Source: Vulcanimicrobiota bacterium (GTDB taxonomy: Bacteria > Vulcanimicrobiota > Vulcanimicrobiia > Eremiobacterales > Eremiobacteraceae). From it: a DNA stretch of 45,360 nucleotides. Position 1 is the stretch's first letter. Each line of letters begins with the position of its first letter. This document shows, in pieces, positions 25,263 to 33,791 of the stretch. A program made the translations under genes and the position numbers. The stretch is from contig JABCYQ010000002.1 of the NCBI GenBank assembly GCA_013290125.1, positions 192,909-238,268 of the forward strand, in the 5' to 3' direction. A model generated the notes under the pieces. That model did no database searches. It saw nothing but the letters and a program-made list of their open reading frames with translations, and had not been told where the DNA came from.

Positions 25263-26201
25263 ATGCGCCAAGGTCGGTTCGGTCCGCTCGTCACCGCGAT
25301 GGTCACGCCGATGAAGGCGGATGGCGCCGTCAATTTCGACGAAGCCCGACGTCTCGCCGAGTTCCTGTGCGACAACGGCACGACTGGGATCGTGGTGAGC
25401 GGCACGACCGGCGAAGGACCCACACTGACCGACATCGAGAAGATGGAGTTGTTCCGCAGGATCGTCGGCTCGGTCGGCGAGCGGGCCTCGGTGATCGCGA
25501 ACACTGGCGGCAACGACACGCGTTCTTCCGTCGAACTGACGCGCCTCGCATGCTCGACTGGAGTCCATGGCATACTTGCAGTCGGTCCGTTTTACAACAA
25601 GCCGCCGCAAGCCGGACTCGTGGCTCATTTCCATGCGATCGCCGATGCGTCGAGCGTGCCTGTGATGATCTACAACATCCCAGGCCGCACAGCCGTAAAC
25701 GTGCTGCCCGAAACTCTTGCGACGCTTTCGAAGCATCCGCGGATCCGAGGCGTCAAGGAATCCAGCGGAGACCTCATGCAGATCGCCGAGATCGCCGCGC
25801 GGCTGACAGAAGACTTCGATGTGTATGCCGGCGACGATCACTTGGCACTACCGACCGCTTCGGTGGGAGGGTGCGGCGTTGTGAGCGTCGCGAGCCACGT
25901 CGCGGGGCGCGACATCCGCGCCATGCTTGCCGCCTATGCGTGCGGCGACAACGATTCCGCCACAGCGCTGCACGGGCGCCTGCTTCCGCTCATCCGCGCG
26001 CTCTTCGCCGTCTCGAGTCCCATCCCGGTGAAGGCAGCGATGCGACATTTCGGGTTCGATGCCGGCTCGTGCCGGCCGCCGCTGTGCGAACTGACCGCCG
26101 AACAGGAACGGGCGCTCGCGGCAGCGATCGCGCCGTGGGTAGCGACGACGCAGGCGTCGGCACCGGCGACGGCGGCGCAGGCGACTGTCGCGGCGACGTG
26201 A
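25263..26201 (+). CDS. dapA: 4-hydroxy-tetrahydrodipicolinate synthase
   Basis: Condenses pyruvate with aspartate semialdehyde, the committed step to lysine and diaminopimelate. The TIM-barrel motifs are GTTGEGPTL (47-55, Thr48/Thr49), VGPFYNKPPQ, IYNIPGRTAVN (Tyr137, Arg142) and VKESSGD with the Schiff-base Lys165, then YAGDDHLALP and ASHVAGRDI. The last 25 residues are a low-complexity Ala/Thr tail after the barrel, not usual in the family. ATG 25263. It lies six bases after lysC and 22 bases before the glycosyltransferase gene. Confidence 0.96.
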   Translation: MRQGRFGPLVTAMVTPMKADGAVNFDEARRLAEFLCDNGTTGIVVSGTTGEGPTLTDIEKMELFRRIVGSVGERASVIANTGGNDTRSSVELTRLACSTGVHGILAVGPFYNKPPQAGLVAHFHAIADASSVPVMIYNIPGRTAVNVLPETLATLSKHPRIRGVKESSGDLMQIAEIAARLTEDFDVYAGDDHLALPTASVGGCGVVSVASHVAGRDIRAMLAAYACGDNDSATALHGRLLPLIRALFAVSSPIPVKAAMRHFGFDAGSCRPPLCELTAEQERALAAAIAPWVATTQASAPATAAQATVAAT

Positions 26202-26223
26202 GCTTCAGGCTGACGAACGGCTG

Positions 26224-26982
26224 TTGACCGGCGATCGCCCGCTCCAAGTCCTCGGCTGTCGCGTGGACGACGTCGACCTGAACTCCGCTTCTGCTACCAT
26301 CACGGGTTGGATTCGGCAAGGCCGCCGCGCACAGATCGTGACGCTCGGCGCGGAGATGGCGACGCTCGCGGCGCGCGATGAAGCGTATCGCGCGGCGATC
26401 AACGGTGCGGATCTGATCGTGCCGGACACGGTCGGGATCGTCTGGGCTTCGCGGATCTTGCGAAGACCGTTGCGCGAACGCGTCGCCGGCATCGATCTGG
26501 TCGAGCGCGTCTTGCGCGATAGCCCGCCTCGTTCAGTCCGCACTTTCATTCTTGGCGCTGCTGCCGGCGTCGCCGACGGCGCTGCGCAAGTGCTTGGCGC
26601 ACGCTTTCCTAGTGTCGTGATCTGCGGCATGCACCACGGATTCTTCGAACGCGATCACGATGCGGGGGTCGCGCACTTGGTCCGCGGATCCGGCGCCCAA
26701 CTCGTGCTGGTCGGAATGGGCTTCCCGCTACAAGAGCTCTGGATCCGGACGTATTCGGCGGCGCTCGGGGACGCCGTCTGCATCGGCGTCGGCGGCGCTG
26801 TTGACGTCTGGGCGGGTCGCGTGACGCGCGCGCCGGAGGCGTGGCGACGGGCCGGATTCGAGTGGTTGTATCGGCTCGTCCGCGAGCCGGCGCGATTCCG
26901 TCGCCAACTGGCGTTGCCGCGTTTCGCGGCGCTCGTGTTTGCGCAGGCGATGCGTGAGCGCGGCGCAAACCAAGCGCGCTGA
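26224..26982 (+). CDS. WecG/TagA/CpsF-family glycosyltransferase
   Basis: Membrane-associated glycosyltransferase family GT26, which adds ManNAc or a related sugar to a lipid-linked precursor in teichoic-acid, capsule or common-antigen synthesis. Family landmarks are VTLGAEMATLAARD, NGADLIVPDTVGIVWASRIL, RVAGIDLVERVL, FILGAAAGVADGAA, VLVGMGFPLQELWI, GVGGAVDVWAGRVTRAP and GFEWLYRLVREPARF. Relatives usually read TLNPE and PDGxG where this one has TLGAE and PDTVG, so specificity may differ. TTG 26224 is the chosen start (252 residues). A nucleotidyltransferase gene begins two bases after its stop. Confidence 0.9.
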   Translation: MTGDRPLQVLGCRVDDVDLNSASATITGWIRQGRRAQIVTLGAEMATLAARDEAYRAAINGADLIVPDTVGIVWASRILRRPLRERVAGIDLVERVLRDSPPRSVRTFILGAAAGVADGAAQVLGARFPSVVICGMHHGFFERDHDAGVAHLVRGSGAQLVLVGMGFPLQELWIRTYSAALGDAVCIGVGGAVDVWAGRVTRAPEAWRRAGFEWLYRLVREPARFRRQLALPRFAALVFAQAMRERGANQAR

Positions 26983-26984
26983 CC

Positions 26985-27971
26985 ATGCGTGGAATGATCC
27001 TCGCGGGCGGACTCTCGACGCGTCTGCAGCCGCTGACGAACGATCTCCCAAAACCGCTCGTGCCGGTGCTCGACCGGCCGGTGATCGGACACGTCATCGA
27101 CTATCTGGCCGCGCACGCCGTCAGCGATCTCGTCGTCAACGTCCATTATTTCGCTGAAGACGTCGAGCGGTACGTGGGCGACGGCCGCGACTTCGGCGTC
27201 CGCATGTCCTACTTGCGCGAGCCCACGCTCATGGGCAGCGCCGGCGCGGTGAAGCAGGTCGAGGATCTCTTCGATTCGACATTCGTCGTCATCGGCTGCG
27301 ATGACGTGACCGACGTCGATCTCGGCGCCGCGCTCGCATTTCATCGGGAGCGCCGCGCGGAGGCGACCATCGTGCTCGTGGAAGCCGACGACGTCTCGCA
27401 GTATGGCGTGGTCGTCACGGAAGCGGATGGCAGCATCACCGATTTTCAGGAGAAACCGGCGCCAGGTACCGAACGCAGCAAACTCGTCAACACGGGCATT
27501 TACGTCTTCGAACCGGAACTGCTCGCGCGCATTCCGGCCGCGACGTTCTACGACTTCGGCAAGCAGGTATTCCCCGAGCTTCTCGGCGCGGAAGCGCGTT
27601 TTTTCGGAATGCAGCAGCGCGCGTATTGGTGCGATATCGGCACGCCGTCGGAATACCGGCGCGCGCACGCGGACGCGCTAGCCGGCAAGGTCCGCCTCTC
27701 GATCGGCGACGGCGCAGAGATCCGCGACTGCACGCTTGTGGGTGCGGGTGCGACTATCGATCCGACCGCACGCGTTGAGGGCTTTGCTTCGGTCGGAGCG
27801 GGTTCGAGCGTCGGTCCCGGAGCGGTCGTCGATTGCTCGATCGTGTGGCGCGGCGTGCAGATCGGGTCGAACGCGCACTTGCTGAACACGATTCTCGCTG
27901 ACGACGTCGTCGTGGAACCGCGCGCATTCGTCGAAGGCGGCCTCCACGCCCGCGCCTCGCGGATTCGATAA
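26985..27971 (+). CDS. Sugar-1-phosphate nucleotidyltransferase, copy 2
   Basis: Second two-domain pyrophosphorylase, a paralogue of the gene at 18995-20050. LAGGLSTRLQPLTNDLPKPL is the nucleotide-binding loop (Leu-Ser replaces the usual Gly-x-Gly second half). IGCDDVTDVDL holds the metal-binding acid, FQEKPAPGTE the sugar-phosphate Lys, and YWCDIGTPSEY matches the family. A C-terminal hexapeptide-repeat helix (about 235-320) follows. At 328 residues it is shorter than copy 1. ATG 26985 comes two bases after the glycosyltransferase, suggesting it supplies that enzyme's activated sugar. Its stop codon lies in the first unit of the tandem repeat that follows. Confidence 0.9.
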   Translation: MRGMILAGGLSTRLQPLTNDLPKPLVPVLDRPVIGHVIDYLAAHAVSDLVVNVHYFAEDVERYVGDGRDFGVRMSYLREPTLMGSAGAVKQVEDLFDSTFVVIGCDDVTDVDLGAALAFHRERRAEATIVLVEADDVSQYGVVVTEADGSITDFQEKPAPGTERSKLVNTGIYVFEPELLARIPAATFYDFGKQVFPELLGAEARFFGMQQRAYWCDIGTPSEYRRAHADALAGKVRLSIGDGAEIRDCTLVGAGATIDPTARVEGFASVGAGSSVGPGAVVDCSIVWRGVQIGSNAHLLNTILADDVVVEPRAFVEGGLHARASRIR

Positions 27972-28036
27972 CGTAAGCCGATTCGATAACGTACGACGAG
28001 TTCGATAACGTACGCCGATTTCGATTACGTACGCGA
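27962..28036 (+). repeat. Four degenerate 18-20-base tandem units around GATTCGATAACGTACG
   Basis: Units at about 27962, 27980, 28000 and 28019 share TTCGATAACGTA, with TTCGATTACGTA in the last. The first unit contains the stop codon of the preceding gene. Each carries the near-palindrome CGTACG or CGTAAG. There are no spacers, so this is not a CRISPR array. Palindromic repeat pair B begins 25 bases later. Confidence 0.85.
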
Positions 28037-28061
28037 TTGGCGCGCACGCTGGCCGATTCTC

Positions 28062-28128
28062 TGAAGGGGCCGATTTTATATCGGCCCACGTTTGCTTCGC
28101 CAGGGCCGACATAAAGTCGGCCCCTTCA
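28062..28128 (+). repeat. Palindromic repeat copy B (outward-tailed inverted pair)
   Basis: The left unit is TGAAGGGGCCGA, loop TTTTATA, TCGGCCCACG. After a 13-base spacer the right unit is the inverted form, GGGCCGAC, loop ATAAA, GTCGGCCCCTTCA. The TGAAGG ends face outward, so the whole 67 bases can also fold as one long hairpin. It sits in the 190-base gap between the nucleotidyltransferase and comF. Confidence 0.9.
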
Positions 28129-28161
28129 CCGGAGCCAATCGCGGCGTGATGCGATGGCGCT

Positions 28162-28794
28162 ATGCTCGCTCCGTTCGCCTGGATCGCAGGCATCGTCGCA
28201 CCGTTGCGGTGCGCGGCGTGCGACGCGCTCGGTTCATCCCTGTGCGAGTCCTGTTCGGCCGCGTGCTCGAACCACGGCCCAGTGACGCGCGCCGCAAAGT
28301 CCGGCGCGCCGTTCACCGTGGCTCTTGGCCCATTCGGCGGCGCACTCGCGCGCGCCGTTCGGCACATAAAGTTCGGCGGCCGTCGTGACGTCGCGCGGAC
28401 GCTCGGTGGGCTCCTTGCGGGCTACATCGCTTTCGGCGCAGATGTGATCGTGCCAATACCGCTGCATCCGGCACGCCTTCGGGAACGCGGATTCAATCAG
28501 GCGGCGCTCGTCGCCGACGCAGTTGCTGCGACGCTCGGCATCCCCATCGAAACCGAAGCGATCCAGCGTATAAATGCCACGGCGCCGCAAAGCCGGCTGC
28601 CCCTCGCGGCGCGGCGCGCGAACGTCCGTGGAGCGTTCGGCGCGGGTCCGCGGGCTTCGGAGGTCTTCGGCCGGCGCGTACTGGTCATCGACGACGTCGT
28701 GACGACCGGTTCGACGCTCACCTCATGTGCTGACTCACTCTACGCGTGCGGCGCCGAAGAAGTCATCGGGGCGGCCCTCGCGATCCGGATCTGA
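28162..28794 (+). CDS. comF: ComF-family phosphoribosyltransferase-like protein
   Basis: A 210-residue protein with an N-terminal four-cysteine zinc site (Cys17, Cys20, Cys28, Cys31 in LRCAACDALGSSLCESCSAA). A phosphoribosyltransferase domain follows with the ComF signature PIPLHPARLRERGFNQAAL and the PRPP-binding loop VLVIDDVVTTGSTLTSC. ComF is required for DNA uptake in transformable bacteria. With the secretin at 6.3 kb it is compatible with a type IV pilus-based uptake machine, though no other competence gene is visible. ATG 28162 is preferred because it leads directly into the zinc-site domain. Confidence 0.92.
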   Translation: MLAPFAWIAGIVAPLRCAACDALGSSLCESCSAACSNHGPVTRAAKSGAPFTVALGPFGGALARAVRHIKFGGRRDVARTLGGLLAGYIAFGADVIVPIPLHPARLRERGFNQAALVADAVAATLGIPIETEAIQRINATAPQSRLPLAARRANVRGAFGAGPRASEVFGRRVLVIDDVVTTGSTLTSCADSLYACGAEEVIGAALAIRI

Positions 28795-28844
28795 CGAATA
28801 TTTCTCCCGAGGGTAGCGCCCGCCGCCGCGGCTAACAACCGTGC

Positions 28845-29933
28845 ATGGATGATGCGCGATTCATGCAGCGTGCGCTGGAACTCGCTGCGAAAGGCCGCGG
28901 CAACACGAGCCCAAACCCCTTGGTGGGTGCGGTCGTCGTCGCAACTGGCGGCGCAGTGGTCGGAGAAGGCTATCACGAGCGTGCGGGCTCCGATCATGCG
29001 GAGACCATCGCGCTGCGGGCGGCGGGCGATCGAGCAAAAGGCGCGACGCTCTACATCACGTTAGAACCGTGCGATCACGTTGGCAAGACGCCGGCTTGCA
29101 CGCAAGCGATCATCGACGCCGGCGTCAAGCGCGTTGTCATCGCTGTCGAAGACCCGGATCCGCAAGTGTGCGGACGGGGCGTCCAACGGCTGCGCGAAGC
29201 CGGCATCGAGCTGTCGGAGGGTATCGAAAAAGACGCCGCCGCAGCGCTCAACCGCGCATATCTGCACCATCGCACAAACACTCGATCATTTGTCGCGCTC
29301 AAGCTGGCGGCGAGCATCGACGGCGCGATCGCGCCGCGCGCCGGCGTGCGCCACCGGCTGACGGGCGCAAAGGCCGCCGCATTCGTGTATGATCTGCGCT
29401 ACGAACACGACGCGGTCTTGGTCGGCGTGCATACCGCCGTCACCGACGATCCGGAGCTCACCGTTCGTCCGACACGGGCGCGCGCCGTGCCGTACTTGCG
29501 GATCGTGGCGGACTCGCACGGCCGGCTTCCGCTCACCAGCCATCTCGTGCGAGATGCCGCGGCCACGCCGACGATGATCGCGACGACGGCGGCGATTCCG
29601 GCGGAGCGGCGCGATGCGCTTGTCGAACGCGGCGTGGAAATCGTCACATGCGCGACGACTTCGGACGGACGCGTGGACCTTGCGGACCTCCTTTTCCAAC
29701 TCGCGCAACGCGGCATCCTCAGCGTGCTCTGCGAAGGCGGGCCGACGATCGCGGCCGCATTGCTCGCGCAGAAGCTGGTCGGCAAGATCTACTGGTTGGT
29801 CGCCCCGGAGATACTTGGCTCGGCGACGGTCGCGCCGGTCATCACAAGTTTTGCGGGCGCGGCGCGCTTGCGCATCGAATCCGCCGTCATGCTCGGGGAA
29901 GACGTCCTAATCGAGGCGGTGCCCGCCACATGA
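28845..29933 (+). CDS. ribD: Bifunctional riboflavin deaminase/reductase
   Basis: Catalyses deamination and then side-chain reduction of the pyrimidine intermediate of riboflavin synthesis. The N-terminal deaminase domain (1-145) has SDHAETIAL (zinc ligand His51, catalytic Glu53) and TLEPCDHVGKTPAC (zinc ligands Cys76 and Cys85). The C-terminal reductase domain has FVALKLAASIDGAIA, DAVLVGVHTAVTDDPELTVR and LCEGGPTIAAALLAQ. It is 362 residues long, normal for RibD. ATG 28845. No FMN riboswitch-like sequence is present in the 50 bases before it. The stop overlaps the next gene as ATGA. Confidence 0.96.
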   Translation: MDDARFMQRALELAAKGRGNTSPNPLVGAVVVATGGAVVGEGYHERAGSDHAETIALRAAGDRAKGATLYITLEPCDHVGKTPACTQAIIDAGVKRVVIAVEDPDPQVCGRGVQRLREAGIELSEGIEKDAAAALNRAYLHHRTNTRSFVALKLAASIDGAIAPRAGVRHRLTGAKAAAFVYDLRYEHDAVLVGVHTAVTDDPELTVRPTRARAVPYLRIVADSHGRLPLTSHLVRDAAATPTMIATTAAIPAERRDALVERGVEIVTCATTSDGRVDLADLLFQLAQRGILSVLCEGGPTIAAALLAQKLVGKIYWLVAPEILGSATVAPVITSFAGAARLRIESAVMLGEDVLIEAVPAT

Positions 29934-31339
29934 TCTTACTATTGATCGCGGCGGCCTTTGCCGCTTCACTGCCCGCTACAAATCCGGCGCCTACCATTTC
30001 AGCGGCGCAGCGGCAGCAGATCGATACGCTCGTCGGCGCCACGCTGCGCGACCAGCACTTGCCCGGCATGTCTCTCGCGATCGCGCGCAACGGCGCTGTG
30101 CTGTACGCGAGCGGCTACGGATATCGCGACGTGCAAAAGCGTTTGCCGGCGGACTCGGGCACCGTCTACAATATCGCCTCGATGACGAAACAGTTCACCG
30201 CGACCGCGATTCTGCTGTTGCAAGAAGACGGAAAGCTGAGCGTGGGCGACAGCCTCGCGCGCTACCTTCCGGACTATCGTTACGCACGACAAATCACGCT
30301 GCGCGAGATGCTCAACCACACTTCAGGGATCCCCGACTACTCGATCGTGGAAAACGTGCCGCACAGAGCTACCGCAGCGCAGTTCGTGGATCTCATCAAA
30401 GACACGCCGCTCGATTTCCCACCGGGATCGCGTTTTGAGTACTCAAATACGAACTACGTCATCCTCGGCATGATCGTCGAAAAAGTCAGCGGGGAGTCGT
30501 ACGGCGATTTCCTCGCGCGGCGCGTTTTTCAGCCGCTCGGTATGCATGCCACGAGCGCGCGAATGATCCCGCAAGATGTTCCCGACGGTGCGGTTGGCTA
30601 CACGTACGCGGACGGCAAGATCGTAACTTCTCCCCAGACCGCCGACGATCTTGGCTACGGGGACGGAACCATCGACTCATCGGTGACCGACCTCGTCCGC
30701 TGGGATGCTGCGCTAGACAACGGCCGAGTGCTCAACCGATCGTCGTGGAGCGCGATGACTTTCTCGCCGCTCTCGCACGGATACGGAATGCGCGGCGGCT
30801 ACGGCTTCGGACTCGATCTCGCGCATCTGTACGGCCGGAGATATATTTTCCATCAAGGTCTGAACGGTGGCTTCGCCGGCGAGAATGCCACGTTCCCGGA
30901 TGACGGGTTAGAGATCGCGGCGCTGAGCAACGGCGATCCGTTCGACGAGGATCTATTCTTTCGCCGCGTCGTCTCCATCGTGGAACCACCGACAGCCGCG
31001 GAGGCCGCGGCCGATCTGGAATCCGCGACGGGCCAAGATCCCGTCGTCACAAAAAAGGTGATGTCGTTGCTCGCCGCCATGCAGCGCGGCACGATCGACC
31101 GCGAGGCCGTCACCGCAGACTATGCGCACATGCTAACTCCCGCGGCCGCTCGACAGATGTGCGCCGACGCCGGAGTCGTGGGAACGCCGCGGCGCGTCAT
31201 CTACCGTGGCCGGACCTATCGCGATCGCAAGGACTTCGTGTTCTACGACGTCTACTACCCCGACTCGGTCGTCGCCGTTGACGCAGGGGTCGCCACGAAC
31301 GGCGCGCTCTCGCTCATCGAAGTGGCGCGGGAAGACTGA
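29930..31339 (+). CDS. Exported serine hydrolase, beta-lactamase/class C PBP-like
   Basis: Predicted periplasmic or surface serine hydrolase of 469 residues. A short hydrophobic signal (1-15) is followed by the penicillin-binding fold: NIASMTKQF (SxxK, Ser84 and Lys87), EYSNTNYVI (YxN, Tyr171 and Asn173) and FHQGLNGGF in the place of the KTG box. Other family landmarks are MLNHTSGIPDYS and VFQPLGMHAT. About 130 residues after the fold form an extra C-terminal domain. Such proteins include esterases, D-aminopeptidases and beta-lactamases; the substrate is not predictable. ATG 29930 overlaps ribD by four bases although the protein has no known riboflavin role. Confidence 0.88.
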   Translation: MILLLIAAAFAASLPATNPAPTISAAQRQQIDTLVGATLRDQHLPGMSLAIARNGAVLYASGYGYRDVQKRLPADSGTVYNIASMTKQFTATAILLLQEDGKLSVGDSLARYLPDYRYARQITLREMLNHTSGIPDYSIVENVPHRATAAQFVDLIKDTPLDFPPGSRFEYSNTNYVILGMIVEKVSGESYGDFLARRVFQPLGMHATSARMIPQDVPDGAVGYTYADGKIVTSPQTADDLGYGDGTIDSSVTDLVRWDAALDNGRVLNRSSWSAMTFSPLSHGYGMRGGYGFGLDLAHLYGRRYIFHQGLNGGFAGENATFPDDGLEIAALSNGDPFDEDLFFRRVVSIVEPPTAAEAAADLESATGQDPVVTKKVMSLLAAMQRGTIDREAVTADYAHMLTPAAARQMCADAGVVGTPRRVIYRGRTYRDRKDFVFYDVYYPDSVVAVDAGVATNGALSLIEVARED

Positions 31340-31343
31340 CGCG

Positions 31344-31952
31344 ATGTTCACCGGCCTAATCAGAGCGCGCGGCGACGTGCTGGAAAACGCGCCGAACCCG
31401 ATCGGCGGCAATCGCCTGATGATCGGCGCCGGCGCGATCGGACGGGCAGCCGCACCCGGCGAAAGCGTTGCGGTCAACGGCGTCTGTCTGACGGTCGTCT
31501 CAGTCGAAGAATCGGCCGGCGCGCTCACGTTCGACGTGGTGCCGGAGACGCTCGCGCGAAGCAATCTCGGCTCGCTCGTCGCCGGCGACGCCGTCAATCT
31601 CGAACCGAGTCTTCGGGTCGGCGATGCACTCGACGGTCATGTCGTGTACGGTCACGTGGACGCCACGGCCACGATCTTGCGCATAGACCCGGAAGGCCAA
31701 GGCGTGCGCATGTGGTGCGCGACGCCGCCTGCGCTCGACCTCCTCATCTGCGAGAAAGGTTACGTCGCGCTTGATGGCATCAGCCTCACCGTGGCGGCAG
31801 TGGACGACGGCAGGTTCGCAGTTGCGCTGATCCCCGAGACGTTGGCCAGGACGACGTTGCGGTCGAAGGCGCCAGGCGACGCCCTCAATGTAGAAGCTGA
31901 TCCGTTGGCGCGTTATGTTGCCAGCATCATGGGCAAGAGGGACTCTACGTGA
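31344..31952 (+). CDS. ribE: Riboflavin synthase, alpha chain
   Basis: Converts two molecules of 6,7-dimethyl-8-ribityllumazine into riboflavin. It has the characteristic start MFTGLIRARGDV and two lumazine-binding repeats. Repeat 1 carries GESVAVNGVCLTVV and FDVVPETLARSNLG; repeat 2 carries GYVALDGISLTVA and ALIPETLARTTL, with DGHVVYGHVDATA at the junction. It is 202 residues long, typical of the family. ATG 31344 is four bases after the serine hydrolase stop, and the end overlaps the next GTG by four bases. Confidence 0.96.
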   Translation: MFTGLIRARGDVLENAPNPIGGNRLMIGAGAIGRAAAPGESVAVNGVCLTVVSVEESAGALTFDVVPETLARSNLGSLVAGDAVNLEPSLRVGDALDGHVVYGHVDATATILRIDPEGQGVRMWCATPPALDLLICEKGYVALDGISLTVAAVDDGRFAVALIPETLARTTLRSKAPGDALNVEADPLARYVASIMGKRDST

Positions 31953-32527
31953 GTCTTGAAGTGCTCAACACGTTCGCATCGGTGGGGACGCTTATCGTCA
32001 TCGCGGCCACGGCCATCGCAGCGCTCGCGCAACTGCGCCACTCCAGAGGCAGCAATCAGATCGTCGCACTCACAGAGTGCCGCGAAGTGCTCGAATCCGA
32101 GGCGTTCGCCGCGGCGTTGGTCTTTGTGCGCCGCGAGCTGCCGGCGAAAATGGAGGACCCCGCGATCCGCGCGAAGCTGTTGACCCCACCGCTTTCTGGC
32201 GACATCCGCGCGATCAACATCGTCGGCAACTTTTTCGAATCTATGGGGAGTTTCGTCAAACACGACATTATCGACGCGGATATCGCATGCGATCTCTGGG
32301 GCGGAATAGTGGAGAGCAGCTGGAAATCGCTGACGCCCATTCTCGCCATCATGCGGCGATCGGCAGGTCCGGCGCTGTGGGAGAACTTCGAATATCTGGC
32401 TGCGGTTGCGTCGGCCTATACGGCGAAGTTCCCCGAAGGGACATATCCGAAGACGACCCAACGGATGGCGTTCGACGACATCTGGCTCGAAGCCGACAAA
32501 ACCGCCGGCCTGTATCCGCGACAATAA
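31949..32527 (+). CDS. DUF4760-like protein with an N-terminal membrane helix
   Basis: A 192-residue protein. One N-terminal membrane segment (about 8-27, VGTLIVIAATAIAALAQL) is followed by a helical cytoplasmic part with EVLESEAFAAALVFV, GDIRAINIVGNFFESMGSFV and FEYLAAVASAYTAKFPEGTY. This layout resembles DUF4760 proteins; the match is by general pattern and not certain. The function is unknown. GTG 31949 overlaps ribE. It lies inside the riboflavin operon, and ribBA starts 49 bases further on. Confidence 0.72.
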   Translation: MSLEVLNTFASVGTLIVIAATAIAALAQLRHSRGSNQIVALTECREVLESEAFAAALVFVRRELPAKMEDPAIRAKLLTPPLSGDIRAINIVGNFFESMGSFVKHDIIDADIACDLWGGIVESSWKSLTPILAIMRRSAGPALWENFEYLAAVASAYTAKFPEGTYPKTTQRMAFDDIWLEADKTAGLYPRQ

Positions 32528-32576
32528 GCACACCCGCCGAGCGGTAACCCGGCCGCCGCCTGTAGAATCTACGAAC

Positions 32577-33791
32577 ATGCCGCTAAGCCCGATAGAAGAC
32601 GCCATCGCCGACATCCGCGCCGGCAAGTTGGTCATCGTCATGGACGATGAGGATCGCGAGAACGAAGGCGATCTGACCATGGCCGCCGAGTTGATCACGC
32701 CCGATGCCGTGAATTTCATGGCCAAACACGGACGCGGCCTCATCTGCGTGTCCATGACCGGAAAGCGCCTTGACGAACTGCATATCCCGATGATGGTGGC
32801 TGAGAATACATCGCGTTTTGAAACGGCTTTCACCATCTCGGTCGAAGCCCGCACCCGCACCACCACAGGCATCTCGGCGTTCGATCGCGCGGCGACGATC
32901 GCCGCGCTCGTCGATCCCGCTTCGACACCAACCGACTTCGTGAGCCCGGGCCACACATTTCCGCTGCGCGCCCGCGAGGGCGGCGTCCTCGTGCGTGCCG
33001 GCCAGACCGAGGCGGCGGTCGATCTCGCGCGGCTCGCCGGCTTGTCGCCCGCGGGCGTGGTGTGCGAGATCCTCGATGACGACGGCACGATGATGCGCCG
33101 CCCAGCATTGGAAGAGTTCGGCGCTCGCCACGGTCTCAAGTTGATGACCGTGAAGGATCTGATCGCCTACCGCATGCGTCACGAATTACTCGTCAAGCGC
33201 ATCGCGGAGTTCAGCATGCCGACGCGCCATGGCGCGTTCCGCGGCTTCGGCTACGAATCGCTCCTCGACGGTGCGTGCCACGTCGCGCTTGTCATGGGCG
33301 AGCTCGGCGAAGGCAAGGACGTCTTGGTTCGCGTCCACTCGGAGTGTCTGACTGGGGACGCGCTCGGCAGCAAACGCTGCGACTGCGCGGCCCAGCGCGA
33401 CGCTGCGCTCGCGATCATCGCGCGCGAGGGACGCGGCGTCTTCCTCTACTTGCATCAGGAAGGCCGCGGGATCGGGCTTGCCAACAAGCTTCGCGCGTAC
33501 GAATTGCAGGACCGCGGCGCAGACACCGTCGAGGCCAATGTCAGACTCGGGCTGCCGGTCGACAAGCGCGAGTACGGCATCGGTTCGCAGATCCTGCACG
33601 ATCTCGGCGTGCGCGAGATGAAGATCATCACGAACAATCCGCGCAAGATCATCGGGCTTGAAGGCTATGGTCTCAAGATGACCGGGCGCGTGCCGCTCGT
33701 CATGGACCGCGACGAGTTCAACACCGGATATCTCAAGACAAAAGAAGAGAAGCTCGGCCATCTGCTCGCCAACGCCGACGGCACGCCGTGA
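32577..33791 (+). CDS. ribBA: Bifunctional DHBP synthase / GTP cyclohydrolase II
   Basis: Supplies both precursors of riboflavin. The N-terminal DHBP synthase domain (about 1-200) has [47 protein letters not shown] and [15 protein letters not shown]. The C-terminal GTP cyclohydrolase II domain (about 205-400) has [20 protein letters not shown], with the zinc cysteines, and [20 protein letters not shown]. It is 404 residues long, normal. ATG 32577 starts the conserved DHBP synthase; the frame upstream overlaps the previous gene and is not coding. The stop overlaps ribH as GTGA. Confidence 0.97.
   Translation: MPLSPIEDAIADIRAGKLVIVMDDEDRENEGDLTMAAELITPDAVNFMAKHGRGLICVSMTGKRLDELHIPMMVAENTSRFETAFTISVEARTRTTTGISAFDRAATIAALVDPASTPTDFVSPGHTFPLRAREGGVLVRAGQTEAAVDLARLAGLSPAGVVCEILDDDGTMMRRPALEEFGARHGLKLMTVKDLIAYRMRHELLVKRIAEFSMPTRHGAFRGFGYESLLDGACHVALVMGELGEGKDVLVRVHSECLTGDALGSKRCDCAAQRDAALAIIAREGRGVFLYLHQEGRGIGLANKLRAYELQDRGADTVEANVRLGLPVDKREYGIGSQILHDLGVREMKIITNNPRKIIGLEGYGLKMTGRVPLVMDRDEFNTGYLKTKEEKLGHLLANADGTP

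Noticed and set aside
27962-28036. Possible CRISPR array
   Set aside because: The units are contiguous with no unique spacers, degenerate, and only about 19 bases long; no cas gene is present.
28795-28844. FMN riboswitch before ribD
   Set aside because: The gap is only 50 bases and lacks the conserved RFN segments; a GAGGGTAGCG string alone is not enough.
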